A DNA stretch of 64,000 nucleotides from Akkermansiaceae bacterium (GTDB lineage Bacteria; Verrucomicrobiota; Verrucomicrobiia; Verrucomicrobiales; Akkermansiaceae): NCBI GenBank assembly GCA_019634595.1, contig JAHCBC010000003.1, forward strand, positions 372,001 through 436,000. Direction: 5' to 3'. Under the pieces are notes generated by a model. It searched no databases. It was given only the letters and a program-made list of their open reading frames with translations, and was not told the DNA's origin. Within the stretch, counting starts at the first letter, position 1. Each line of letters starts with the position of its first letter. Made by a program: the position numbers and the translations under genes. This document shows, piece by piece, positions 1-8,683 of this stretch.

Positions 1-1
1 C

Positions 2-310
2 AGTGGCTACTATGATGCATCCGGAGGTTATCAGGCGGAACCTTTCGTGAAAATCAATAGGGGCATGATTCGCACCGACGGTTCCCTGAATCGATTCAGA
101 GTATCCGTGCATGGCAATCGAATGAAGGTCTACAGCAACGATTGCCTGATCGGAGAGCGAGAATTTGATGCGGCAACACTGGCCGGAGATTTATCGCTGT
201 TCGCTCAATTGGCTCCATACGGAAATGTGCCCGAACAACCTCTGGATGCATCTACCGGCCCGAAAGGTATTGATTTTCAGCACATCGACGTACATACACT
301 CGACCCCTGA
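2..310 (+). CDS. C-terminal part of an unknown protein, cut by the window edge
   Basis: The frame is open from base 2 to a TGA at 308-310, so the visible 102 residues are the C-terminus of a gene that begins before the window. A GTG at 47 could be read as a start, but the open frame upstream (SGYYDASGGYQAEP) argues for a longer protein. Alternating hydrophobic and polar residues (RVSVHGNRMKVYSND) suggest a beta-sandwich such as a LamG or DUF1080-type module, but no catalytic motif is visible. Function unknown. It converges on the helicase gene, and the gap between them is filled by a long palindrome. Confidence 0.5.
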   Translation, partial: SGYYDASGGYQAEPFVKINRGMIRTDGSLNRFRVSVHGNRMKVYSNDCLIGEREFDAATLAGDLSLFAQLAPYGNVPEQPLDASTGPKGIDFQHIDVHTLDP

Positions 311-326
311 GGCCAGCTTCTCTCCC

Positions 327-550
327 AGGGTCCCTACATTAGGGAGAAATCCAACCGCAGATGAACAGGATTGACGCAGATGAATATCAGGATGGATCTG
401 GAACCCGCCCCCCAACCGACAACTTCGGTTACAAAAGTCCGAGGCGTAAGATGAAAACAGAAATTTTCCGTTAATCTGCGTACATCCCGTTCATCTGCGG
501 TTGAAAAATGCAGGGATCAGGGAACTGCCCATCCCTAATGTAGGAACCCT
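327..550. repeat. Nested intergenic inverted repeat between convergent genes
   Basis: Outer arms 327-345 and 532-550 are near-perfect inverted copies around CCTACATTAGGGA. Inner arms 353-383 and 472-502 are imperfect inverted copies starting AACCGCAGATGAAC. The inner arms resemble those at 3105-3190 and 49135-49228. The gap between the two genes is 272 bp and holds nothing else obvious. It could act as a bidirectional terminator (inference). Confidence 0.75.
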
Positions 551-582
551 GGCTTCTCTCCCCCGATTTAGTCCTTGCCTTC

Positions 583-1989
583 CTAGCTCCTCTTCTTGCG
601 GAATTTCGCAAACGGTCCGTCTACCGACCGCCGGTCCGGCGCAGGGTGTCCGGAAGTTTCGTTGCCCGGGGAAGACTGCATTCCGGTGTCAGGCTTTGCC
701 TTCGGCGCGCCGGGTTTGGTCTCCTTGCGGAACTTTCCGGGGGCAGCGTGACCGGGTTTCGCGGCGGCGGCTTTCTTCGCCTCCATGTCGCGGGTGCGTT
801 TCCGCCAGTCGCGCTTCGCGGGCTTTTCACCGGCGGCGGGAGGTTGCGAGCGGGCGTGGTAGTTGAAATTTTTCAGCCGCTTCCGCGGTAGCTTCATGCC
901 GATGGCCATCTCCAGGATGTGGAGGAGATTGAGATCCCCCGGCGGCACGAAGCTGATGGCCTCCCCCGTCATCTCCGCGCGCCCCGTCCGGCCGATGCGG
1001 TGGATGTAGTCCTCCGGGTTCACCGGGAAATCATGGTTCACCACATGGGTCACCCCCTCGATGTCGATGCCGCGGCCAACGATGTCGGTCGCCACCAGTA
1101 CGCGGACCTTTCCGTCCTTGAAATCCTGGAGCGCCTTGATGCGCTGTTCCTGGGAGCGGCTGGAGTGGAGCTTCGCCACCTGGACGCTCCCTTTCTGCAG
1201 CAGGTCGAAAACACGGTTCGCGCCGTCCTTCATCCGGGTGAAGACCAGCACCCTGGTGAAGCCGGGCTGCTTCAGCAGCTCCAGCAGCATGGGTCCCTTC
1301 AGATGGTTCGGCACCTCATAGATGGACTGCCTGACGGTATCCGCGGGGTTCGACTGGTCGCCGATGCGGACCATCTTCGGTTCATGCTGGAATCTGCGGG
1401 AAAGCCCCTCGATCTCCCTCGGGAAAGTGGCGGAGAACATGAGTGTCTGCCGCCGGGGCGGAAGGTTGGCGACGATGGTCTCGATGTCCTTCAGGAACCC
1501 CATGTCGAGCATGCGGTCCGCCTCATCCAGCACGAGGGTCTCGAGTTCGGAAAAATGCAGGTGCAGTTCCTTCGCCAGGTGCATGAGGCGTCCGGGCGTG
1601 GCGATGACGATGTGGACGCCTCTGCGGAGTGCCTTCAACTGGGCTTCCTCCTCCACCCCTCCGTAGATGGCGGCGGCGCGGATGGGCAGGTGCTCGCTGA
1701 AGGTGCGGATGTTCGAGTGGATCTGGAGGGCCAGCTCCCGGGTGGGGGCCAGGATGAGCGCCTTCGTGCCCCGGAGCTGCCCGTCAACATGCAGCAGGCG
1801 GTAACGGTTCAGCATGGGCAGCAGGAATGCGGCGGTCTTTCCGGTCCCGGTCTGGGCGATGGCGGTGACGTCACGGCCGCGCATGACGTGCGGGATGGCC
1901 GCCGCCTGGATGGGGGTGGGCTGGGTGTAGCCCGCCTTCCGGATGCCCCGGAGGATTTCCACATCGAGACCGAATTTGTCGAACGCCAT
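583..1989 (-). CDS. rhlE: DEAD-box ATP-dependent RNA helicase, RhlE type
   Basis: ATP-dependent RNA unwinding in the cytoplasm (ribosome assembly or RNA decay, by family). From the ATG at 1989 the protein is 468 aa. Q motif is at residues 4-31 (FDKFGL...PTPIQ), Walker A QTGTGKT at 46-52, PTREL near 82, DEAD at 155-158, SAT at 186-188, RGIDIEG near 306 and HRIGRTGR at 330-337. After about residue 375 the chain is a Lys/Arg/Pro/Ala-rich basic tail, typical of RhlE. An in-frame ATG at 2112 was rejected because it overlaps the upstream gene and adds residues foreign to the family. Confidence 0.93.
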   Translation of the reverse strand: MAFDKFGLDVEILRGIRKAGYTQPTPIQAAAIPHVMRGRDVTAIAQTGTGKTAAFLLPMLNRYRLLHVDGQLRGTKALILAPTRELALQIHSNIRTFSEHLPIRAAAIYGGVEEEAQLKALRRGVHIVIATPGRLMHLAKELHLHFSELETLVLDEADRMLDMGFLKDIETIVANLPPRRQTLMFSATFPREIEGLSRRFQHEPKMVRIGDQSNPADTVRQSIYEVPNHLKGPMLLELLKQPGFTRVLVFTRMKDGANRVFDLLQKGSVQVAKLHSSRSQEQRIKALQDFKDGKVRVLVATDIVGRGIDIEGVTHVVNHDFPVNPEDYIHRIGRTGRAEMTGEAISFVPPGDLNLLHILEMAIGMKLPRKRLKNFNYHARSQPPAAGEKPAKRDWRKRTRDMEAKKAAAAKPGHAAPGKFRKETKPGAPKAKPDTGMQSSPGNETSGHPAPDRRSVDGPFAKFRKKRS

Positions 1990-2027
1990 GGCCGGAGGAT
2001 ACGCGGCGGAGGGGAGAGCACCAGCTT

Positions 2028-3038
2028 TCACTCCTCCGGCGGGTCCGATCCGTAGTCCTCGATGTGGTCGAGCAAGCTGTAGTAGCCGAGGAAGAAGCTG
2101 ATGATCTTCCACGCCACGAAGATGAGGATGAGGGCGTAGATCACCTTCGGGATGGTGGCGGCCGCCACCTGCACGCGTTGGACGGCATCTTCCTGATAAT
2201 ATTTCGCCCAGCGGGCGAGATCATGGTCCAGCCCACCGGCTTCCTCCGCCGTCTCATAGGAACGGGCGAACGCGGGTGGGAACGCGTCATTCCTTGCGAA
2301 CACGGGACCGAGGGGGCCTCCCGTCTCCGCGGTGATGAGGAGATCCCTGCCCGCCTCCCGCAGGACGCCGCTCTGCGTGGCATCCAGTGAGATGGAAACC
2401 GTCTCGCTCATGGAAAGCCCGGCCAGCAGCCCGGTGTGATAGACGCGGGTGAAGCGCGCCATCGCCATCGCCCGCCGTGCCCCGCCGATGGTGGGGATGC
2501 GGTTGATGAGGGAATCCACCGCCGCATTCCCCGGAGCCGCCGCCAGCGCCATGCGCACCAGCACCCACACGGCGATCAGGCCGCCGTAAAGCAGACCCAG
2601 CGTGACCGCACCGGACAACAGAATTTCCCCCCAGCCCTTCCCGGCGATCAGCCCGAACGGAACGACCGCGAGGAACACGCCCATGTGGATGAGCACCAGC
2701 GGCTGGACCATGGCCCGCGCAGCCTGCCTGCGCGTGCGGGCCAGCATTTCATAGTAGTCCGCCAGATGGCGGAACGCCTGGGCCATGCGCCCGCCACGCT
2801 CCCCTGCACCGATGATGCTGCGCTCCAGGTCCGTCACCCCGGTGCCGGCGGAAAAGGCGTCCGAAATGGATTTCCCCGCCGCGATGGAGGCGTCCACCCC
2901 GGCCAGCAGCGCCGCTTGGTCGCCCGGAGGCTTTGTCCTGAGGATGGTGGCGATGGCCTGGCGGATGCCGAACCCGGCCTCCAGCAGCTTCGCCAGCTCG
3001 AGGTGGAGGAGGTGCTTCTGCGCGGGGTTGCTGCTCAT
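2028..3038 (-). CDS. Type II secretion/type IV pilus inner-membrane protein, GspF/PilC-like
   Basis: 336 aa from the ATG at 3038 (MSSNPAQKH). Layout matches the T2SSF family: helical cytoplasmic stretches with an LLEAGFGIRQAI motif near the N-terminus and RSIIGAGERGGRMAQAF, then a transmembrane segment near LIHMGVFLAVVPFGL, a second helical repeat (SYETAEEAGGLDHDLARWA), and a C-terminal membrane helix near VIYALILIFVAWKII. Family members are platform proteins of pilus or secretion machines. It stands alone, with no GspE, GspG or PilB neighbour, ending 38 bp before the helicase start, so the partner machine must be encoded elsewhere. The only other related gene here is a pseudopilin at 54470. 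Confidence 0.8.
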   Translation of the reverse strand: MSSNPAQKHLLHLELAKLLEAGFGIRQAIATILRTKPPGDQAALLAGVDASIAAGKSISDAFSAGTGVTDLERSIIGAGERGGRMAQAFRHLADYYEMLARTRRQAARAMVQPLVLIHMGVFLAVVPFGLIAGKGWGEILLSGAVTLGLLYGGLIAVWVLVRMALAAAPGNAAVDSLINRIPTIGGARRAMAMARFTRVYHTGLLAGLSMSETVSISLDATQSGVLREAGRDLLITAETGGPLGPVFARNDAFPPAFARSYETAEEAGGLDHDLARWAKYYQEDAVQRVQVAAATIPKVIYALILIFVAWKIISFFLGYYSLLDHIEDYGSDPPEE

Positions 3039-3104
3039 GGGTTGCGGAAACGTACGCCACCGCCGCCCATGAAACAAGCAGGGTCATCGCGACCTCATTT
3101 TTCC

Positions 3105-3190
3105 AACCGCAAATGGACGCGAACAAACGCGAATGAAGTCATTTTCCTGAAGAATCGATCCCATCACCCTATTCGCGTCCATTCGCGGTT
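3105..3190. repeat. Intergenic inverted repeat, AACCGC..GATG family
   Basis: Arms 3105-3123 and 3172-3190 pair in 18 of 19 positions (left arm AACCGCAAATGGACGCGAA). Same family as the elements at 353-502 and 49135-49228. It lies between the GspF start and the end of the FAD oxidoreductase gene. Confidence 0.75.
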
Positions 3191-3212
3191 TTGAAATCCA
3201 GCGCGGCGCTGC

Positions 3213-4817
3213 TTATTTCGCCTTCTTCTCCTCCTTCGGCTTCGGTGGCGGCGGGACGAGGATCTGGCCGTCAGCGAGCAGGCGGTCGCGCAGCTTCGGA
3301 TAGGGCAGCTTCTGGAGGGAGCATCCCTCGTCGATGGCCAATGCGGCGGCGGTTCCGGCGGACTGGCCGGTGATCATCAGCACAGGCTCCATCCGCAGGG
3401 TGCTCAGCCCGATGTGGGAGGCGGAGACACAGAAGATGACGGACAGGTTCGTGCACTCGGACTCCTTCGGCGTGATCGCCCTGTAGGAAAGCGGCAGCGG
3501 ACGGGCGACGTTCTCGTAGGTCTGGCCCTCGTTCTGCACCTTGCCATCCACCACCACGCGGGCGGTGTTATGGGAATCCATCTGGTAGGAGGCGATGGAA
3601 ATGCTGTCCTCCGCGACCACCTCGCCGCGCCCGTGGTGCTGGGTCATCACATAGTCGGAGACCATCCGCCGGGCTTCCCTCACGTACAACTGGTGCGGCC
3701 AGCCGCCGGTGCCGGTGAACTCGTCCTTCGGCAGCCCCCACGCTTTCACTTTCTCCCGGATGGCGTCTGGCACCTGCGGATCATTCGCCAGAAAATACAT
3801 CAGGCCCTGCTGGTAGGTCACATGGTCCTGGAAGATCTTCTCCCGCTCCGCGTGGCCCGCCTCAGGCCAGCGGTGGTTCATGCCGATGTTGTCCGTGGAG
3901 TAGGCCCCGTTGAACATGTGGTGGTTGTTGTTGTCCCCCTGGTGGAGGCGGGTGTGGTGGCAACCGGCCTCGATGTAACGGACGAGCAGCGCGTAGCGGC
4001 CCGCGTCATAGCCCGCGGGCTTCGGCCACGGGATGGCGTTCTCCGCCGGTTCCAGCCACATGCGGAAATTGTAGGCCTGCATGAGCTTGTCCCCTTCCCC
4101 CACCTTGCCGGGCGGCCCGTTCGTGATACCCGGCAGCAGGCCGCTGGAAGGATCCCCGGGTTTCACGTAGGGATCGACCGGCTTGTCGAAGTTGTCCTTC
4201 GGCCCGTAGATCACCCCGTTGATGGTTTCGCCATACTGCGAGTTGCTCTCGCGGCCGACGGTGTAGGAAACACCCGCCGCCGCCATCAGGTCGCCCTCAT
4301 ACGTCGCGTCGATGAACTGCTTCGCACGGATGCGGGTTCCGTTCTCGATGACGATCTCCGTGATCCGGCTCCCGTTCTTTTCCGCCGACTTCAGCGGATG
4401 CTCGAAAAGCACCTTCACCCCCGCCTCCTTGAGCATGGCCAGATAGGCGTTCTCCGCTTCGGAAGGACGGAAGCCCCGCCGCTTGCCCATCTTCTTGTAG
4501 AATTCACCGGCAAGGCCACCGGTGATGGAAGGATGCCCGCCGTCCGTGTGGCTCAGGCCACCCGCCGTCATGCCGCCCACATGGCGGCCCAGCTCCACAA
4601 GCACGGCTTTCTTCCCCATGCGCGCCGCCTGCACCGCCGCGGTGACCCCGCCGGAGGTGCCGCCATAGACGCAGACATCCACCTCGATGACTTCCTTGGA
4701 ATCCGTCTTCGCGGGTGGATAGTAGTAGCGGAGATCGGAGGGCTTCGGAGCCTCCTGGGCGTGGAGTGCGCCCGCCAGTGACACGGCGAGCAGAAGGGAG
4801 TGGCGGATGGATTTCAT
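3213..4817 (-). CDS. Secreted FAD-dependent oxidoreductase (FAD_oxidored family)
   Basis: 534 aa with an N-terminal signal peptide (MKSIRHSLLLAVSLAGALHAQ). After a short linker comes a Rossmann FAD-binding motif, VCVYGGTSGGVTAAVQAARMG, and then VGGMTAGGLSHTD, typical of the PF12831 family often annotated 'xanthan lyase'. A second FAD-contact stretch, QFIDATYEGDLMAAAGV, and the C-terminal MITGQSAGTAAALAIDEG are also present. Members in Verrucomicrobia and Planctomycetes are thought to act on extracellular or periplasmic polysaccharide-derived substrates; the substrate here is unknown. It lies 62 bp after the FecR-type gene on the same strand, so it may belong to the sigma/anti-sigma unit. A Lys-rich tail ends the protein. 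Confidence 0.85.
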   Translation of the reverse strand: MKSIRHSLLLAVSLAGALHAQEAPKPSDLRYYYPPAKTDSKEVIEVDVCVYGGTSGGVTAAVQAARMGKKAVLVELGRHVGGMTAGGLSHTDGGHPSITGGLAGEFYKKMGKRRGFRPSEAENAYLAMLKEAGVKVLFEHPLKSAEKNGSRITEIVIENGTRIRAKQFIDATYEGDLMAAAGVSYTVGRESNSQYGETINGVIYGPKDNFDKPVDPYVKPGDPSSGLLPGITNGPPGKVGEGDKLMQAYNFRMWLEPAENAIPWPKPAGYDAGRYALLVRYIEAGCHHTRLHQGDNNNHHMFNGAYSTDNIGMNHRWPEAGHAEREKIFQDHVTYQQGLMYFLANDPQVPDAIREKVKAWGLPKDEFTGTGGWPHQLYVREARRMVSDYVMTQHHGRGEVVAEDSISIASYQMDSHNTARVVVDGKVQNEGQTYENVARPLPLSYRAITPKESECTNLSVIFCVSASHIGLSTLRMEPVLMITGQSAGTAAALAIDEGCSLQKLPYPKLRDRLLADGQILVPPPPKPKEEKKAK

Positions 4818-4879
4818 GGGTCGTGGTTTCGTGGTTCGGTTGTATTACCGTCCGGTCCGCCGATCTTACCGGAAATCCC

Positions 4880-6208
4880 TCAAGGGGCGAAAATCATGAT
4901 TTCGTTCAGCCCGCCACTATGGAAGCCGTAGTGCCGGTGGGATGGCTGGCGGTCCTTGCTGCGATAGTGGCTGATGCCCTGGACCATGACGTAACGCGCC
5001 CGCACCGGCCCGAATGAAATGGTCTCGAACGGGAAGTCCACACCAGGTGACGGTTCATCCTCCACGCGCCGCATCTCACCCCGGTGAACTTCGTGGAAAA
5101 TCTGCCCGTCCTCCGACACGCGGATGACGAACTCCTTCATACCACGGTCCCCGTTCCTGCGGTTGCGCGTGTTCTGCATCACCACTCTGCCGATGGTTTC
5201 CGGCTGAAGGAGGTCGATGGTGGCCTCCCCGGTTTCGCCATCCGGCGCGAGCCAGAACGACCAGTCGCCGGGTGAGCCGGTATCATTCAGGCGGCCATCG
5301 GTGAGGTTGTCGGGAGGAAAGACACTGCCACCGGCCTTCGACAGATAAGCAGGCGTGGTGACCGGCTTTCCGAGGGCGAGGTTTCCGGAAAAATCCCTCC
5401 TGACCACCGGTGCGGGCAGACGGCGGGCGACATCCCCCAGATCCACCGGATAGTCGCCGACGGTGGTGACCAGTCGCGTGCCGTCGGTTTCCTTCAGGAT
5501 GGCGGCGGCATCCCCGGCCAGCATCCGGCGGCGCGCGCCATTGTCCGAAGGCACCTCGATCTCGCCGTCGAAGACTTCTGTCATCACCACCGCACCATGC
5601 GAACCGGTGCCGACCGAAACGCCGAACTCCGTCCCCAGATCCGTCAGCCTGCCGCCGGGAGTATCGAGATGGAACGCGAACCCGGCGGGCTTTTTGTCCG
5701 GAGCCTTCACCGACGCGCGGCCATGGCCAAACTCCAGCGAGGAAAGATCCTTCACCCTGAAGCGGCAGGGGCCTTCCACGGTGACACGGACACCGCTGCG
5801 GAAGGAGATCTCCGCAAACCCGCGCCGCAGTTCCAACGGCACGCCCATCAGTTCGCCCGCGGGTTCCGCCCCGGCCCACTGCGCGTCGTTCGTCCCGGAC
5901 AACACGGCCACCGGCACCCCGGTCCGTGGAAACGCAATCCATCCGGCGATGGCAACGCAAGCCGCGGCGGCAAGGGCAACGGGCCACAGCGGACGGCTCA
6001 CGCGCCTGCTTTCCCGGACCGGAAGCGGCGGCGCGTGTCGGATGAGCGCGGCATGGATGCGCATGCTGGAGCGGTAGTGGTCCCGTGCCTGGCGCGATGC
6101 GGCGAGGATCTCCCCCAGCTCAACCCGCTCCGCGTCCGGCAACGTTCCGTCCAGCAGATCCGCGATCAACCGGTCCAGCCGTGCGGCATCATAATCCGGA
6201 AGGTTCAT
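4880..6208 (-). CDS. FecR-type anti-sigma factor with C-terminal discoidin-like domain
   Basis: 442 aa from the ATG at 6208, which overlaps the sigma-factor stop by 4 bp (ATGA). The N-terminal cytoplasmic part (ADLLDGTLPDAERVELGEIL) is the usual anti-sigma segment. One membrane helix follows (WPVALAAAACVAIAGWIAF), then a FecR domain with the family signature DTPGGRLTDLGTEFGV. The last ~160 residues (NLALGKPVTTPAY...ATIDLLQPETIGRVVMQN...) look like an F5/8 type C (discoidin) carbohydrate-binding domain. Translational coupling and order imply it binds and controls the adjacent ECF sigma factor, with the outer domain possibly sensing glycans (inference). Confidence 0.85.
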   Translation of the reverse strand: MNLPDYDAARLDRLIADLLDGTLPDAERVELGEILAASRQARDHYRSSMRIHAALIRHAPPLPVRESRRVSRPLWPVALAAAACVAIAGWIAFPRTGVPVAVLSGTNDAQWAGAEPAGELMGVPLELRRGFAEISFRSGVRVTVEGPCRFRVKDLSSLEFGHGRASVKAPDKKPAGFAFHLDTPGGRLTDLGTEFGVSVGTGSHGAVVMTEVFDGEIEVPSDNGARRRMLAGDAAAILKETDGTRLVTTVGDYPVDLGDVARRLPAPVVRRDFSGNLALGKPVTTPAYLSKAGGSVFPPDNLTDGRLNDTGSPGDWSFWLAPDGETGEATIDLLQPETIGRVVMQNTRNRRNGDRGMKEFVIRVSEDGQIFHEVHRGEMRRVEDEPSPGVDFPFETISFGPVRARYVMVQGISHYRSKDRQPSHRHYGFHSGGLNEIMIFAP

Positions 6209-6735
6209 GGCGTGCTGCGGCTGAGTTTCCCGTTCACACAACCTTCCAGCATCTGGCGGATCCGGTGGAGTTGCACGGACAATGCTCCCGGAGTGAGGTT
6301 CTTCTCCTGCGCCATCCCGGCGACGGAACTTCCGGAGTGGTAGCGGTTCAGGATCAGCTCGCGCTTTTCCTCCGGCAGTTCCTCCAGACAGTCACGCAGC
6401 GCGTGGTTCATGGCGTCGGTCGATTCCAGGTCAGGTTCATCTTCCGTGGCGAGCAGATCGACAAGATCCGGGTGGAAGACGCAGCGGTCCCGCGCGGCAT
6501 CCCGGCGCGCGGCGAGAACCTGGAAATGGGCGATCCGGCAGGCCCACGCCATGAACGGCCTGGAGACATCGTATTCCGCGGCCCGCCGCCAGATGACCAG
6601 GTTCGTTTCCTGGAGCACATCATCCGCCAGCGACCGGTCCGGCAGCAGCGACAGGATGTAGGAGTACAGCGCGAGCTGGTGCCGCGTGATGAGCGCAACG
6701 ACGCTTTCCTCCGGGGTCTGTGGGATTTCCGCCAT
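6205..6735 (-). CDS. ECF-type RNA polymerase sigma-70 factor
   Basis: 176 aa. Region 2 is seen as LALYSYILSLLPDRSLADDVLQETNLVIWRR-type sequence, followed by FMAWACRIAHFQVLAARRD. Region 4 is LEELPEEKRELILNRYHSG with the helix-turn-helix GSSVAGMAQEKNLTPGALSVQLHRIRQML. The pattern fits Verrucomicrobia/Planctomycetes ECF factors paired with FecR-like regulators. It is first in the minus-strand unit sigma - anti-sigma - FAD oxidoreductase, and its start faces the GMC dehydrogenase gene across 124 bp that must hold both promoters. Confidence 0.88.
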   Translation of the reverse strand: MAEIPQTPEESVVALITRHQLALYSYILSLLPDRSLADDVLQETNLVIWRRAAEYDVSRPFMAWACRIAHFQVLAARRDAARDRCVFHPDLVDLLATEDEPDLESTDAMNHALRDCLEELPEEKRELILNRYHSGSSVAGMAQEKNLTPGALSVQLHRIRQMLEGCVNGKLSRSTP

Positions 6736-6859
6736 GGATTCTCCTTTCTTACCGCATCCGGGAGGAATCTTACCGGAAATCTTTCGGGGAGTGGTGGAGC
6801 GAATTTACTCATTTCCATCCCGCCACCGCCCGCTAGCCTGAAAGGCAATCCCGTAACCC

Positions 6860-8644
6860 ATGGCTATCCTCACCGACCGAAAAACGTCCCGCGATTACGA
6901 TGTCCTCATTGTCGGCTCCGGCGCGGGCGGTGGGATGATGGCCCTGCAACTGGCTCTGGAAGGCTTCAAGGTGCTGATGCTGGAAGCTGGCCGGAACTAC
7001 GACCCGGTGACGGAAACGCCGATGTTCAATACGCCGGAACAGGCACCGCTGCGCGGAAAGGGAACGCCGGACCGGCCCTTCGGCCACTATGACGCGACGG
7101 TGGGCGGCGGCTGGCAGGTGCCGGGCGAACCCTACTCCGACAAGCCGGGCACGGAGGCGGAGTTCTGGTGGTGGCGCCCCCGCATGCTGGGCGGCCGGAC
7201 GAACCACTGGGGCCGCATTTCCCTCCGCTTCGGACCCTACGATTTCAAGCCGAAGTCCCGCGACGGACTGGGCTACGACTGGCCGATCTCCTACGAGGAT
7301 CTCGCGCCCTACTACGACAAGACGGAACTCATCGTCGGCATCTACGGCACCAACACGGGGATGGAAAACATCCCGGACTCCCCGGCGGGCATCCTCCAGC
7401 CCCCGCCGAAGCCCCGCCACGGCGACCTGCTGGCGAAAAAGGGCGGGCGCAAAGCGGGCGTGCCCGTGGTCCCCATCCACCGCGCCGTGCTGAGCGAGGC
7501 GCTCGACGGCCCGGCCCGTGCGAAGCGCATGTTCCCGAACAACCCGCTGGCACAGAAAATCGTCGGCGCGGACATGTCGATGCGCGCTCCGTGTTTCTGG
7601 GCGACGCCCTGCGTCCGCGGCTGCTCGATCCGCGCGAACTTCCAGAGCACCACGGTCCTCATCCCACCCGCCCTCGCCACGGGAAATCTGGACATCATCA
7701 CCGACGCGATGGTCAGGGAGGTGCTGGTCGACTCCTCCGGCAAGGCGACCGGCGTCCACTACATCGACAAGCCGACGCGGAAGGACGCGGTGGCCAAGGC
7801 GAAGGTCGTCATCATTTCCGCCAGCACCTGCGAGACGGCGCGCATCCTCCTGAACTCGAAGTCGGCGATGTTCCCCAACGGCATCGCCAACTCCAGCGGC
7901 CAGATCGGAAAGAACCTCACGGACACCGTGGGCACCAACCTGGGTGCGCAGATCCCGGCGATGGAAAGCATCCCGCCCTACAGCGAGGACGGCGCGGGCG
8001 GAAACCACGTCTACAGCCCGTGGTGGCTCTACGGGGAGCATGAGAAGCTCGGCTTCGCACGCGGCTACCACATCGAGATCGGCGGCGGCCGGGGCATGCC
8101 GGACATGGGTTCCTTCGGCACGCTGGATGCGAAGGCGCCCGGCGTGTATGGCAAAAAGCTGCACGACGAGGCCCGCCGTTACTACGGCTCCAACATCGGC
8201 TTCGCAGGTCGCGGCGAGATGATCCCGAACAAGGATTGCTACATGGAACTGGACCCCAACCGCGTGGACCAGTGGGGCATCCCCATCCCGCGCTTCCACT
8301 GGAAATGGTCGGACCATGAGATCAACCAGGCAACGCACATGCAGAACACCTTCGCCGAAATCATCGACGCGATGGGCGGAAAGGCGAACCCGCAGCCGGG
8401 CAAGGTCGCCTTGAAAAAGCCGGGCGAGATCATCCATGAAGCGGGCACCTGCATGATGGGCGCGGATGCGAAAAGCTCCGTCGTGAACTCCTTCGGCCAG
8501 ACCTGGGACGTGAAGAATCTCTTCTGCATGGATGGCTCCATCCTCCCGTCCAACCCGGACAAGAACCTCACCCTGTCCGTCATGGCGCTGGCGTGGAGAT
8601 CCTCCGAATACCTCACCCAGGAAATGAAGCGCGGAAACCTCTGA
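6860..8644 (+). CDS. GMC-family FAD dehydrogenase, large subunit (gluconate 2-dehydrogenase-like)
   Basis: 594 aa oxidoreductase acting on CH-OH groups of sugars or alcohols. The N-terminus carries the FAD motif VLIVGSGAGGGMMALQLALEG ending in an acidic LEAG. GGRTNHWGR is the conserved flavin-contacting stretch, and the C-terminal HEAGTCMMG and NPDKNLTLSVMALAWR match GMC_oxred_C, with the catalytic histidine expected near HEAG. It has no signal peptide of its own. The next gene, 39 bp downstream, encodes a Tat-exported subunit-3 protein, so co-export as a complex is likely (known arrangement for this family). Substrate unknown. Confidence 0.88.
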   Translation: MAILTDRKTSRDYDVLIVGSGAGGGMMALQLALEGFKVLMLEAGRNYDPVTETPMFNTPEQAPLRGKGTPDRPFGHYDATVGGGWQVPGEPYSDKPGTEAEFWWWRPRMLGGRTNHWGRISLRFGPYDFKPKSRDGLGYDWPISYEDLAPYYDKTELIVGIYGTNTGMENIPDSPAGILQPPPKPRHGDLLAKKGGRKAGVPVVPIHRAVLSEALDGPARAKRMFPNNPLAQKIVGADMSMRAPCFWATPCVRGCSIRANFQSTTVLIPPALATGNLDIITDAMVREVLVDSSGKATGVHYIDKPTRKDAVAKAKVVIISASTCETARILLNSKSAMFPNGIANSSGQIGKNLTDTVGTNLGAQIPAMESIPPYSEDGAGGNHVYSPWWLYGEHEKLGFARGYHIEIGGGRGMPDMGSFGTLDAKAPGVYGKKLHDEARRYYGSNIGFAGRGEMIPNKDCYMELDPNRVDQWGIPIPRFHWKWSDHEINQATHMQNTFAEIIDAMGGKANPQPGKVALKKPGEIIHEAGTCMMGADAKSSVVNSFGQTWDVKNLFCMDGSILPSNPDKNLTLSVMALAWRSSEYLTQEMKRGNL

Positions 8645-8683
8645 ATCCGAATTTCCAATCTCCCATCCCCAATTTCATTTCCC

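Noticed and set aside
6833..8437. Long minus-strand frame opposite the GMC dehydrogenase
   Set aside because: Product is His/Arg/Asp/Val-rich without motifs, a codon-bias artefact over a well-supported gene.
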